IMG/VR virus record: IMGVR_UViG_3300042888_001738
Span: 62,001-126,000 of that record
Length of the DNA: 64,000 bases
Reading direction: 5' to 3' (one strand)
Source: a virus
Both the position numbers and the translations under genes were made by a program. Below are positions 44,985 through 53,011 of this stretch, piece by piece. The notes beneath the pieces are model-generated. The model worked only from the letters and a program-made list of their open reading frames with translations, made no database searches and was not told the DNA's origin. How positions within the stretch are numbered: the stretch's first letter is position 1; each line of letters begins with the position of its first letter.

Positions 44985-45223
44985 CACACAAAGAATTTTA
45001 CATTTGGTTAGAAGGGTACCTTCATGGTAAACTTGAAAACAAACACATAGATATCGCACCTATTGTGGAAAAAATGGGTCAGGTAAAAGAGGAAAGAACT
45101 AAAAGTAATTTATTACCTTTCCAACACATACCAATACCGGTTAACCCATTTCCTATTAAAGATGATCCTTATAAACCACCATACGAAGTATATTGTGGAG
45201 ATAAAACACAATTAAATGATTAA
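44981..45223 (+). CDS. Small hypothetical protein, 80 aa
   Basis: Unrecognised 80-residue protein. Helical N-terminus (MTHKEFYIWLEGYLHGKLEN) followed by a Pro/Ile-rich tail (FQHIPIPVNPFPIKDDPYKP). The N-terminal FYIWLEGYL resembles short phage accessory proteins but no domain is recognised. It starts on the ATGA of the previous gene and overlaps the gp47 gene by 8 nt, so all are read from one message. Confidence 0.68.
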   Translation: MTHKEFYIWLEGYLHGKLENKHIDIAPIVEKMGQVKEERTKSNLLPFQHIPIPVNPFPIKDDPYKPPYEVYCGDKTQLND

Positions 45224-45995
45224 GAAACTTACACATTTTTCGGATTTACATATTCGTTTATTTAAGGATCACGACTTGTATCGCGACATTATTCGCGACA
45301 TGTTGTCGCGATTCGAACAAATTAAGCCGGATAGAATAGTATTCACAGGTGATTTAGTTCATTCCAAAAATCAAATGACACCTGAACTTATTGAGATTGT
45401 TGCTTGGGTTTTAACTGAATGTTCTAAAATTGCAAAGACAATCTTGATTCCTGGTAATCACGACTTCTTGGTGAATAATACTGAACGATTGGATGCTTTA
45501 TCACCAATTATCAATTCACTAAATAGTGAAAATATTGTCTATTATAAGGATAGAGGTATCTATGAGGATGAAAATATTAGTTGGTGTGTTTATTCACAAT
45601 ATCAAGGAAATATCCCACCTGATATTGTTGACGCAAAAGGAACCAAGATTGGATTGTTTCACGGACCAATTCAAGGAATGAAGACCGATCTTGGTTTTGA
45701 CTTTGGTGAGGAGGCTTATGATGTTGAAAAGTTTAATGGACTTGAAACTGTTTTGTGTGGAGATATTCACAAAAGACAAGAGTTTAATTTTAAGACAGGT
45801 AAAGGATATATGATTGGAAGCCCAATTCAACAGAATATTGGTGAAAGTATCGGACGACACGGTTATGGAATTTACGATGTTGAAACAAAAGAATATTCTT
45901 ATGTTGATTTACCAAACCCAAAACCTTTTATGAAGTTCTCCATAAAATCATTTGAGGATATTGAGAATGGAACCGAAAAACTCCAAAATCTTTAA
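45216..45995 (+). CDS. gp47/SbcD/Mre11-like nuclease subunit
   Basis: Metal-dependent nuclease that works with the ATPase encoded at 47404 to resect DNA ends for recombination. 259 residues (T4 gp47 is 339). All phosphoesterase motifs are present: Asp10 and His12 (HFSDLHIRLF), Gly45-Asp46 (FTGDLVHS), the G-N-H-D at 80-83 (IPGNHDF), His149 (LFHGP) and Gly182-Asp183-His185 (CGDIHKRQ). The C-terminal domain present in Mre11/SbcD is reduced. In T4 the two subunit genes are near each other; here four unrelated genes intervene. Confidence 0.85.
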   Translation: MIKKLTHFSDLHIRLFKDHDLYRDIIRDMLSRFEQIKPDRIVFTGDLVHSKNQMTPELIEIVAWVLTECSKIAKTILIPGNHDFLVNNTERLDALSPIINSLNSENIVYYKDRGIYEDENISWCVYSQYQGNIPPDIVDAKGTKIGLFHGPIQGMKTDLGFDFGEEAYDVEKFNGLETVLCGDIHKRQEFNFKTGKGYMIGSPIQQNIGESIGRHGYGIYDVETKEYSYVDLPNPKPFMKFSIKSFEDIENGTEKLQNL

Positions 45996-46722
45996 TAAGG
46001 AAATGATGCAGGCAGTGTCTGCATTTTGTGAATCCCAAGGAATTAAGGATATTGACCAATTTATGTATCTATGTTTTAAACAAGGATTTGACATTAAAAA
46101 GTACGGATTGTTGGGAAAAACACTTAATGAAGGTGAAAAAGACTTAAAAACGGGTGGGATTGAAGAAAAACAGGTGGAAATTGAGGTAATTCGAGAAATA
46201 CGGGTGGAAGTACCGGTTGAGGTTATCAAAGAGGTTGAAAAAGTTGTTATCCAAGAAGTCATTAAGGAAATACCTGTTGACCGAGTTGTTGAAAAGGAAG
46301 TCTATATTACGGACAATACTCAAGTAAATGAACTGTTGTTAAAAATACAACAGTTGGAAAATGAAATGTCTAAGAACAATGAAGAGCTAGATGAACTTAG
46401 ACAAGAAATTTCCACTAAAACTACCGAAATCGGTACAATTAGAGAAGAATTTTCCACTAAAGACACTGAAAACGAAAGTTTTTTCCAAAATGAAATGTCT
46501 AAAAAGAATGAAGAACTAGATGAACTTAGACAAACTTTAGACGAACTTAAGAACAACGACAAGTCAAAACTACTTCAGGACACACTCCAAAATATAAGAG
46601 GAGAACTCCAACAAAAAAACGAACAAATAAAAGAATTAGAAAAAATAAACCGAGAACTTCTTAATGGTAATACAAACCAAGCTTACCTTATGAAGGGATC
46701 AAATTTAAATAGAAGAATATGA
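45967..46722 (+). CDS. Coiled-coil protein with Val-Pro-Val charged repeat
   Basis: Unrecognised 251-residue protein (ATG at 45967 chosen; an upstream TTG at 45952 and ATGs at 46003 and 46006, the latter just after a TAAGGAA, are alternatives). After a globular-looking N-terminus comes a repeat of alternating Val/Ile and Glu/Lys/Arg (about 70-115: VEIEVIREIRVEVPVEVIK, then EIPVDRVVEKEV), then long heptad coiled coil with two NEMSKxNEELDELRQ segments (about 125-230). The same V-P-V-D-R-(I/V)-V-E repeat occurs in the membrane protein at 51270. It probably forms an extended fibrous or tethering molecule; function unknown. Overlaps gp47 gene. Confidence 0.7.
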   Translation: MEPKNSKIFNKEMMQAVSAFCESQGIKDIDQFMYLCFKQGFDIKKYGLLGKTLNEGEKDLKTGGIEEKQVEIEVIREIRVEVPVEVIKEVEKVVIQEVIKEIPVDRVVEKEVYITDNTQVNELLLKIQQLENEMSKNNEELDELRQEISTKTTEIGTIREEFSTKDTENESFFQNEMSKKNEELDELRQTLDELKNNDKSKLLQDTLQNIRGELQQKNEQIKELEKINRELLNGNTNQAYLMKGSNLNRRI

Positions 46723-47072
46723 CAACACAAATTTTAGTATGGTTCATTATGAGTTATGGATTAATGAATATCATGGTCTACGGATCGATATTTCAGGGGT
46801 TAAGAGATTTTTTGGGAAGATGGAGAGATGGTCAAAACCTACCCTTCAAACCTATCGGTAATTTTTTATCAGGATTGATTAACTGCCCATTATGTTTCTC
46901 AACGTGGGGTGGATTTGTATTATCCGTATTGATATACTCACCAACAAATACTATATTTAATACACCTTTAATATGCTCTTGGTTCTTTGACGGAATAATG
47001 TCAGCAGGAGCAGTATGGGCAATCAATAGTGTAATCGAATGGTTTGAAGAAAATAGACCAAATAATAACTAA
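46719..47072 (+). CDS. Small membrane protein with CPLC motif (DUF1360-like)
   Basis: 117 residues, starting on an ATGA overlap. Hydrophobic N-terminal helix (about 2-26), a central hydrophobic region (about 58-105) with FLSGLINCPLCFSTWGG: a C-P-x-C...W-x-G pattern typical of DUF1360-type phage membrane proteins. It is likely an inner-membrane protein; exact role unknown. It lies between the two recombination-nuclease subunit genes with no obvious link to them. Confidence 0.68.
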   Translation: MTTQILVWFIMSYGLMNIMVYGSIFQGLRDFLGRWRDGQNLPFKPIGNFLSGLINCPLCFSTWGGFVLSVLIYSPTNTIFNTPLICSWFFDGIMSAGAVWAINSVIEWFEENRPNNN

Positions 47073-47086
47073 TAACGTAAAGTAAA

Positions 47087-47401
47087 ATGGGTAAAAAAGC
47101 AAAAGAACACAGAGCAAAAGTTGCAAAACGAAATGCGAAATTAGCACAACAAAAATCAGGAATGCAGAAGGCATTTGATATGTTAATACAACAACAACTT
47201 GAAAAATTAAAAGAAGAGGAAATTAAGGCTCAAGTTGGTGATCAAGAATTGGATATGTCAATCATTGAAGAAAAAATTGTTGATCATGCGTTTAAATTTA
47301 CACCAAACCCTGAAGAATCTGCGAAGATCAACAAAGAATTTGAAGAAGTAGAGGTTAATGAACAACAAGTTGAGGACCAAGTTTCTGAGTTAGAAAAATA
47401 A
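47087..47401 (+). CDS. Highly charged helical protein, 104 aa
   Basis: Unrecognised 104-residue helical protein: basic N-terminus (MGKKAKEHRAKVAKRNAKLA) and acidic C-terminus (EEVEVNEQQVEDQVSELEK). Basic-then-acidic design could bind nucleic acid with one end and proteins with the other. Two nucleotides separate its stop from the ATG of the SbcC-like gene, so it is probably made with that ATPase and may be an accessory factor for it. No enzyme motif. Confidence 0.68.
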   Translation: MGKKAKEHRAKVAKRNAKLAQQKSGMQKAFDMLIQQQLEKLKEEEIKAQVGDQELDMSIIEEKIVDHAFKFTPNPEESAKINKEFEEVEVNEQQVEDQVSELEK

Positions 47402-47403
47402 AA

Positions 47404-49776
47404 ATGGATTTATTCAATCCACCAAAAACATTTAATTACAACATTATGATAGAGGATTTGGACTTTTCTTTATATGAAAACCCAATTATACAAGTTGTAT
47501 GGGAAGATTTACCGGAAAACTTTACACAAGATAAGATTAAAAGTGTAAAACATTACTTCTCCAAGAAGTATAATACGACCAACGTAAACGTTCTCACAAA
47601 GGCTAAAAACGTCGAGACTGATACAATGCAGAGTATTGATGTTTCGGTAAATATTGCTGACGAGAACTACCAATTAGACTTGTTAAAAAGTTTCCTTGAA
47701 TCAAAAGGATATAAAGATAAAGTCGATGATGTCTTATCAATCAATAAAATGGTTGATAATAAAATGTCTGGTGATGAAGAAAATCAAGCTCAGTTTAAGA
47801 AATGGTATATCCGTAATATCGAGTTCTCAAACTTCTTATCTTATGGTGAAAATCAAAAGTTAGATTTTGATAAATTAAATGGTATTGTAGTAGTTGAATC
47901 AGATCCACCTAACTTCGGAGGTAAAACCGTACTTACGGTGGATCTTTTAATGTTCTTGTTCTTTAACGAAACAACTAAGACATCTAAGGCTGAGGAAATA
48001 TTTAATAGATTCTCAAACAAAGATGTTGTTTCTGTTAAGGGTGAAATTACAATCGACGGAGAGGACTATATCATTGTTAGAAAGATCGAAAGAAAGTTAT
48101 CCAAGAAAAGTGAATGGAATGTTAAGACCGAATTAGACTTCTTTAAAAAATTATCAGATGGTAGTTTGTTGAACTTTACTGGAGAACAAAGAAGAGAAAC
48201 TGAAGCATTTATTAAAACCTCAATCGGAACAAAAGAAGACTTCTTAATGACGATCCTTACAACAGGATCAAACCTTGAAGAGTTATTAGAGTCAAAACCA
48301 ACAGCCAGAGGTCAAGTACTATCTCGTTTTATGGGTCTTGAGTTTTTGAAGAAAAAAGAAGAGGTTGCAAAAGAGATCTACGGTGAGTTCTCAAAACAAA
48401 AGTTGTCTAATGTGTATTCATCTGAACAACTAAAAGATGATATTACAACACACGAGACATCTATCCAATCACTCAACACTCAAATCGAGGAAAGTAAAAA
48501 AGACTTGACGAATGTTGAAGAAGCCATCATTAAAGGTAAATCCTATCGTGATGATATGTTGAAGAAAAAACATTCGAACATCGATCAAGAAATTAGTAGA
48601 TTAAACCCAACCCAAGTTCAGGAGGAGATCAATACGATTGATTTCGAAAAGAAAGGATATATCTCTAAAATCAACGAACTTAAAGTTGTTGAACCATCTG
48701 AGTTTTACCATGAGGATAAACACGATGAGGTTAAAGAACAATATAATGAGGTCTATAAGGAGATTGTTCAGATTGATACTGAGATTGCTTCGATTAATAA
48801 ATTGAAGTCTGAAGTTGAGGGTGGAATTAAATGTGGTCACTGTGGAATTGAGTTGATGAACGCATCAATCACAAACGCCAAAATTGCCGAACTTGATGGA
48901 TATATCCGTCATAAAGAGGAGAAAACCAAGTTAATGCAGGACTTATCCGTCAAAGAACAAAGTTTTGTTCAGTTGAAAAAAGAATTTGATGAGTATGAGA
49001 AAAACAAACTTGTTAGAGAGAAATATGAGGTGTCGGTTGAAAGTTGTGATTTGAAGATAAGTGCTTTGAATGACAAACTTAAAAGATGGGGAGAGATTCA
49101 GGATAAGATCCAAGAGAACCAAAAGATTGATGGTCAGTTGATTAAAGCGGATTTAAGACTTGAGGAACTTGAAAGAGAGAAAACCAGAGTAAACTCAGTA
49201 ATTACAAATAATGAGTTCTCAATTAAAGGGTTAGAGGAGAAAATCGAAAACAATAAGAAAACTATTGTTAAGATCAAAGAAGAGGAAGAAAAGGAAAAAA
49301 TCTATAAGATATACCTCGAAGCTTACGGTAAAAATGGAGTTTCTAAAATCATAATGAAAACTATGATGCCCCTCATTAATTCTGAATTACAAAGGTTAAT
49401 GGAAGACTCATGTTACTTCAAACTTGAAATTAGAATATCTGAAAAAAATGAAGTTGAATTCATTCAAATTGATAATGGTACGGGAATTGAAAAGTTAATG
49501 ACAAGTGGGTCTGGTTTTGAGAAGACGATATCATCTTTAGCTTTGAGATCTGTAATGACTAAGATTTGTACTCTCCCAACTCCAAATTTGGTAATTATGG
49601 ATGAGGTATTCGGAAAAGTATCTCCTGACAACTACGACATGTTGTATGAGTTCTTTGTTAAAGTGAAAAATTACTTTGAGAAAGTGTTCATTATATCTCA
49701 CTCTAATCTAATTAACCAATGGGGTGAGCATGTTGTAAAAATCAGTAAAGAAAACAATATTTCAAAAGTTTTATAA
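47404..49776 (+). CDS. gp46/SbcC/Rad50-like ATPase with N-terminal extension
   Basis: ATPase partner of the gp47-like nuclease; opens and tethers DNA ends. 790 residues versus 560 for T4 gp46. The ATPase head begins near residue 137 (IRNIEFSNFLSYGENQKLDF) with a P-loop-like segment VVESDPPNFGGKTVLT (GGKT 172-175), where the usual first Gly of GxxxxGK is Pro. A long coiled coil is interrupted by a zinc hook, Cys477 and Cys480 (IKCGHCGIEL). The signature (TSGSGFEKTISSLALR) and Walker B (NLVIMDEVFGKVSPD) are in the last 100 residues. The first 130 residues are an added domain (DVSVNIADENYQLDLLKSFL) of unknown function. Confidence 0.87.
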   Translation: MDLFNPPKTFNYNIMIEDLDFSLYENPIIQVVWEDLPENFTQDKIKSVKHYFSKKYNTTNVNVLTKAKNVETDTMQSIDVSVNIADENYQLDLLKSFLESKGYKDKVDDVLSINKMVDNKMSGDEENQAQFKKWYIRNIEFSNFLSYGENQKLDFDKLNGIVVVESDPPNFGGKTVLTVDLLMFLFFNETTKTSKAEEIFNRFSNKDVVSVKGEITIDGEDYIIVRKIERKLSKKSEWNVKTELDFFKKLSDGSLLNFTGEQRRETEAFIKTSIGTKEDFLMTILTTGSNLEELLESKPTARGQVLSRFMGLEFLKKKEEVAKEIYGEFSKQKLSNVYSSEQLKDDITTHETSIQSLNTQIEESKKDLTNVEEAIIKGKSYRDDMLKKKHSNIDQEISRLNPTQVQEEINTIDFEKKGYISKINELKVVEPSEFYHEDKHDEVKEQYNEVYKEIVQIDTEIASINKLKSEVEGGIKCGHCGIELMNASITNAKIAELDGYIRHKEEKTKLMQDLSVKEQSFVQLKKEFDEYEKNKLVREKYEVSVESCDLKISALNDKLKRWGEIQDKIQENQKIDGQLIKADLRLEELEREKTRVNSVITNNEFSIKGLEEKIENNKKTIVKIKEEEEKEKIYKIYLEAYGKNGVSKIIMKTMMPLINSELQRLMEDSCYFKLEIRISEKNEVEFIQIDNGTGIEKLMTSGSGFEKTISSLALRSVMTKICTLPTPNLVIMDEVFGKVSPDNYDMLYEFFVKVKNYFEKVFIISHSNLINQWGEHVVKISKENNISKVL

Positions 49777-49805
49777 AAAAATAGAACGAATCCCAATTTT
49801 ATACG

Positions 49806-49813
49806 TATATTTG
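49806..49813 (+). promoter_or_regulatory. Bacteroidetes-type -7 promoter box
   Basis: TATATTTG fits the Bacteroidetes -7 consensus TAnnTTTG and lies 22 nt before the ATG at 49836. It shares a 13-bp identity (ACGTATATTTGTA) with the promoter at 60603. No clear TTG at -33 was found at the correct distance. Confidence 0.5.
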
Positions 49814-49835
49814 TAGAACATTCTAAACGCAACAT

Positions 49836-50363
49836 ATGAATTACTTACTTTTTGTTTATTACGATGATACCGTAAAAGAATCAGAAGAAAAAACAAATCA
49901 AATCGCAGGGCAAATCGCCGATGTCATGACCTCTAAAGAGATCAAGTTCATGTTTGGAGATAAACACGCAATCTATCACTTCGCATCAGATCTATCTTTG
50001 AGTGAGATGGGAGAACTATTAAATATCATCTCATTTGAGGTGACAGGATTTGAGTTTTTCCTAACACAAAAAACAAAACACAATTTCTCAAATTTCCCTG
50101 AGGAAAATGTAGAACATTTACTATCTTTGAGAAAGACCACACCAAAGAAAAAAACCGCACCAGTAAAACCAGGTCTAAGAACTAATGACATTCGTGGTGG
50201 TGAGAGCTTTTTTGATATTGCAGATCTTATTTTAAACATAAAAAGACCTGAGGTGTGTAATCTTACACTTGATGAATTACTTGATAAAATGGTAGATCAA
50301 GGAGTTGACTCACTCACAGAATTAGAAAAGAAGAAGTTAGAGGAATATTCAAAATCAATTTAA
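49836..50363 (+). CDS. Hypothetical protein with DUF6576-like C-terminus
   Basis: Unrecognised 175-residue protein directly before the sigma factor gene (9 nt apart). The N-terminal 100 residues look like a small alpha/beta domain (MNYLLFVYYDDTVK; IKFMFGDKHAIYHFASDLSL). A Lys/Pro linker follows, then the C-terminal LTLDELLDKMVDQGVDSLTE and LEKKKLEEYSK. That final helix-turn-helix-like segment matches a motif often found at the C-terminus of Bacteroidetes proteins (D-E-I-L-D-K...G..S-L-T..E-K..L). Because it may be co-transcribed with the sigma factor from the TATATTTG promoter, it could regulate transcription, but that is a guess. Confidence 0.68.
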   Translation: MNYLLFVYYDDTVKESEEKTNQIAGQIADVMTSKEIKFMFGDKHAIYHFASDLSLSEMGELLNIISFEVTGFEFFLTQKTKHNFSNFPEENVEHLLSLRKTTPKKKTAPVKPGLRTNDIRGGESFFDIADLILNIKRPEVCNLTLDELLDKMVDQGVDSLTELEKKKLEEYSKSI

Positions 50364-50372
50364 TAGACATAT

Positions 50373-51173
50373 ATGAAAGACAAAAGTACAGGAGCACCTA
50401 TCAATCAGGATGAGATTTACCACTACCTTAAAGACATTAGAAAGATTAAGGTAATGACCGCAGAACGTGAGCGTTATTTGGCGACACGTATGAAGTCTAA
50501 CGATCTCACCTTGACCGAGAAGCAACAGATTGAAGAGGAGTTATTGACGGGTAACCTTCGTTTTGTTATCACCGTTGCAAAACAATATCAAAATCAAGGT
50601 TTGGATCTTTCGGACCTTATTGCTGAAGGTAATCTTGGTTTGATGAAAGCAATCAAAAACTTTGATTGGCACAAAGACCTACGTTTTATATCATATGCGG
50701 TATGGTGGGTAAAACAATCGATTATTCAGTCACTTAACGACAATTCAAGAACAATCCGTCTCCCAGTCAACGTTGTCCAAGATTTACACAAAGCCAAGAA
50801 GGAGGTTGAACAAACAGGTAAGAAGTTGGACGACAAATTCACAACATTACCTTCAATCATAGATCTTGATATGAACATCAACGAAGAAGGTGATACTTTG
50901 GTGGATATGATTGAGAATAAGGACGCTTTGGCACCTGACGCAGCTTTCCATACCAAAGACATACTTAAAGACAAACTAATGGGTCTATTGAATGTCTTAG
51001 ATGAAAGAGAGAAGATCATAATCGGTGATTACTTTGGTTTGACAGGTACACCAAGAACTTTAGAGGACATTGGTTCTGATTTTGGTTTGACTAAAGAACG
51101 TGTCCGTCAAATTAAAGAAAAGGCACTTCGTAGATTACGAAATGATTCTTCAGAATTATTTGATTATCTATAA
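50373..51173 (+). CDS. Primary-type (sigma70 family) RNA polymerase sigma factor
   Basis: Likely redirects host RNA polymerase to phage promoters. 266 residues with region 1.2 (about 8-40), regions 2.1-2.4 (LLTGNLRFVITVAKQYQNQG, DLIAEGNLGLMKAIKNF, FISYAVWWVKQSIIQ; then NDNSRTIRLP), and region 4 with the helix-turn-helix (TLEDIGSDFGLTKERVRQIK). This resembles the primary sigma factor of Bacteroidetes and not the divergent T4 gp55. The region 3.1 part between LPVNVVQDLHKAKKEVEQTG and the EGDTLVDMIEN segment is shorter than in host primary sigma. A terminator follows. Confidence 0.88.
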   Translation: MKDKSTGAPINQDEIYHYLKDIRKIKVMTAERERYLATRMKSNDLTLTEKQQIEEELLTGNLRFVITVAKQYQNQGLDLSDLIAEGNLGLMKAIKNFDWHKDLRFISYAVWWVKQSIIQSLNDNSRTIRLPVNVVQDLHKAKKEVEQTGKKLDDKFTTLPSIIDLDMNINEEGDTLVDMIENKDALAPDAAFHTKDILKDKLMGLLNVLDEREKIIIGDYFGLTGTPRTLEDIGSDFGLTKERVRQIKEKALRRLRNDSSELFDYL

Positions 51174-51177
51174 AATT

Positions 51178-51209
51178 AACCCCACCTACAAGTGGGGTTT
51201 TTTATTTTA
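51178..51209 (+). terminator. Intrinsic terminator after sigma factor gene
   Basis: AACCCCAC and GTGGGGTT form an 8-bp stem with a 6-nt loop followed by a T tract. Confidence 0.88.
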
Positions 51210-51245
51210 TCCCATTTCTATTTCCTTATCTTATTGTTTTTTGGA

Positions 51246-51252
51246 TATTTAT
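51246..51252 (+). promoter_or_regulatory. TATTTAT motif, candidate promoter element
   Basis: TATTTAT lies 37 nt after the sigma-gene terminator and 17 nt before the ATG at 51270. Confidence 0.48.
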
Positions 51253-51269
51253 GAAATAAAACAATTTAA

Positions 51270-52415
51270 ATGAATAAGAAATTTTTGCCTTGGTTTTTAC
51301 TTTTTTGTGCTATCGGTCTATCGGGAACTGCAGCATATTATAGTGTAATTGGACTCTCAATCATATTTTCGGCGGTTGCCATTCCTGTTATCATAATGGG
51401 ATCATTCTTGGAAATCTCCAAGATTGCAATTGCAACATACTTACATGATAAGTGGAAAGAAACTTATGGACTTCTAAAGATCTATTTAACCACCGCTTTA
51501 GTTACCCTATCCATACTCACTTCAATCGGTATATACGGGTTATTATCCACAGGATTCCAACAAAATATTGCAGGTCTCGAGATTAATAACAAAAAGATTG
51601 AAAACATCGAAGTTAAAAAAGAGAGATTTAATGTTATTAAATTAGACTACCAAAAAGATAAGGAATCTTTAGATAAAGACATTACAAATTTACGAAATGC
51701 TTTATCGAACAACACCACAACTCAAAGTGTTGATAGAACTACAGGACAAGTAATTACACGAGCAAATGGTGGTAATAGAAAGGCATTTGAAACACAATTA
51801 AAGATTGCTCAAGAGAGTAGAGATGTGGTATCGAAGAAAATTGAGTCTTTAAATGATAGTATCACAAGTTTAGATCTTGAAGTATTGGACCTAACCTCAG
51901 CCGAAATTGAGTCAGGTGAGTTGGGGGCAATCAAATACTTGAGTGAGATTACAGGTTGGGACATTAAAAAAACAGCTAACTTTTTTATACTTATGTTAGT
52001 TTTTGTTTTTGATCCTTTGGCAATTGCTTTGGTAATATCAACAAACCAAGCATTTAAGAAATTTAGACAAAAAGATGGTGAGGATGTTCAGGTTAAAACT
52101 GAAATTGTTGAAGTTGAGGTTATTAAAGAAGTACCGGTGGATCGAATTGTTGAGGTTGAAGTACCTGTAGATAGAATTGTTGAAGTTGAAGTACCTGTAG
52201 ACAGAATTGTTGAAGTTGAAGTACCTGTAGATCGAATTGTTGAGATCGTTAGAGAAGTACCAGTTGAAGTAGAAGTACCTGTAGAGGTACCATTCAAGTA
52301 CTATGTTAATGATAACGGTCAAGTGTTTGATGAAGAAGGAAATGAAGTTGACATAAGACTATTCAACAAAAAACTAGAAGAGGTTGAAAGACGAGTATTA
52401 TCTTATAAAAAATAA
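51270..52415 (+). CDS. Membrane protein with charged VPVDRIVEVE repeats
   Basis: Unrecognised 381-residue integral membrane protein. Hydrophobic segments at about 7-25, 27-50, 70-95 and 236-258; a coiled coil (about 100-215) lies between the third and fourth. The C-terminus, about 280-330, is a tandem VEVEVPVDRI repeat (about four copies) followed by VPVEVEVPVEVPFKYYVN. The repeat resembles the one in the protein at 45967. The last 40 residues (NGQVFDEEGNEVDIRLFNKK) are charged. It may span the inner membrane with extended fibrous parts; start of a unit containing the amidase and spanin-like genes. Confidence 0.72.
   Translation: MNKKFLPWFLLFCAIGLSGTAAYYSVIGLSIIFSAVAIPVIIMGSFLEISKIAIATYLHDKWKETYGLLKIYLTTALVTLSILTSIGIYGLLSTGFQQNIAGLEINNKKIENIEVKKERFNVIKLDYQKDKESLDKDITNLRNALSNNTTTQSVDRTTGQVITRANGGNRKAFETQLKIAQESRDVVSKKIESLNDSITSLDLEVLDLTSAEIESGELGAIKYLSEITGWDIKKTANFFILMLVFVFDPLAIALVISTNQAFKKFRQKDGEDVQVKTEIVEVEVIKEVPVDRIVEVEVPVDRIVEVEVPVDRIVEVEVPVDRIVEIVREVPVEVEVPVEVPFKYYVNDNGQVFDEEGNEVDIRLFNKKLEEVERRVLSYKK
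52149..52238 (+). repeat. 30-bp tandem repeat, three copies
   Basis: Units 52149-52178, 52179-52208 and 52209-52238 (GTTGARGTTGAAGTACCTGT then AGAYMGAATT) encode VEVEVPVDRI and differ at three to four positions; a diverged unit precedes them. In-frame length variation is expected. Confidence 0.88.
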
Positions 52416-52417
52416 GT

Positions 52418-53011
52418 ATGGAGATTATTGATAATGTTGTTGAGACCAAATTTGAAAATGGGATCAAAAAAATACAAATTGTATTAACACACACCTCAAG
52501 AACTTTATTTGATTATATGGTTTCGATCAAATATAGATTTGGTGGTAAACCGGTAAGATTACCTCATTATGTTATTGGTAGGGATGGTAAGGTGATTAAC
52601 TTATTGAACGACGATACTAACTGTAGATTTACCAATAACGATAGGATTAATGAAAAGGCAATCATTATTTCTTTGGAAAATTTGGGTTGGTTAGAAAAAG
52701 AACCGCTAAAACAACATCACATAAACTGGATTGGTAATATTTATAAAGAGAAAGTTGTAGATCGTAAGTGGAGAGACTACTTTTTTTGGCATCCATATAC
52801 AGATATTCAGTTGGAAAAAACTGCAGAACTCTGTAAAGAATTGTCAGAAAAACATGGTATTAAACTTAAATGTGTGGGACACAATACCAAGGTAAAAGGT
52901 GTTGAATCTTTTTTGGGTATATTAACAAGATCAAACTTTGATGAATTTGCCACAGACTTAAGTCCGGCATTTGATTTTGAGAAATTTAATAAGTTATTAG
53001 AAGATGAATAA
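52418..53011 (+). CDS. N-acetylmuramoyl-L-alanine amidase-like endolysin candidate
   Basis: Predicted peptidoglycan amidase of the amidase-2/T7 lysozyme type. 197 residues. The opening strand IQIVLTHTS gives a zinc ligand at His25; the core HYVIGRDGKVINLLNDD (residues 50-66) and AIIISLENLGWL (81-92) match the family; the second ligand is likely His155 in KCVGHNTKVKGVE. The third ligand is not obvious, so activity is less certain. No signal peptide, so export would need a holin. It starts 2 nt after the membrane-protein gene and lies next to two spanin-like genes, consistent with a lysis module. Confidence 0.68.
   Translation: MEIIDNVVETKFENGIKKIQIVLTHTSRTLFDYMVSIKYRFGGKPVRLPHYVIGRDGKVINLLNDDTNCRFTNNDRINEKAIIISLENLGWLEKEPLKQHHINWIGNIYKEKVVDRKWRDYFFWHPYTDIQLEKTAELCKELSEKHGIKLKCVGHNTKVKGVESFLGILTRSNFDEFATDLSPAFDFEKFNKLLEDE

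Noticed and set aside
52038-52322. Minus-strand open frames over the VPVDRIVEVE repeat
   Set aside because: Antisense of the 30-bp tandem repeat; repeated Asn/Tyr/Ser-Thr words with no other support.
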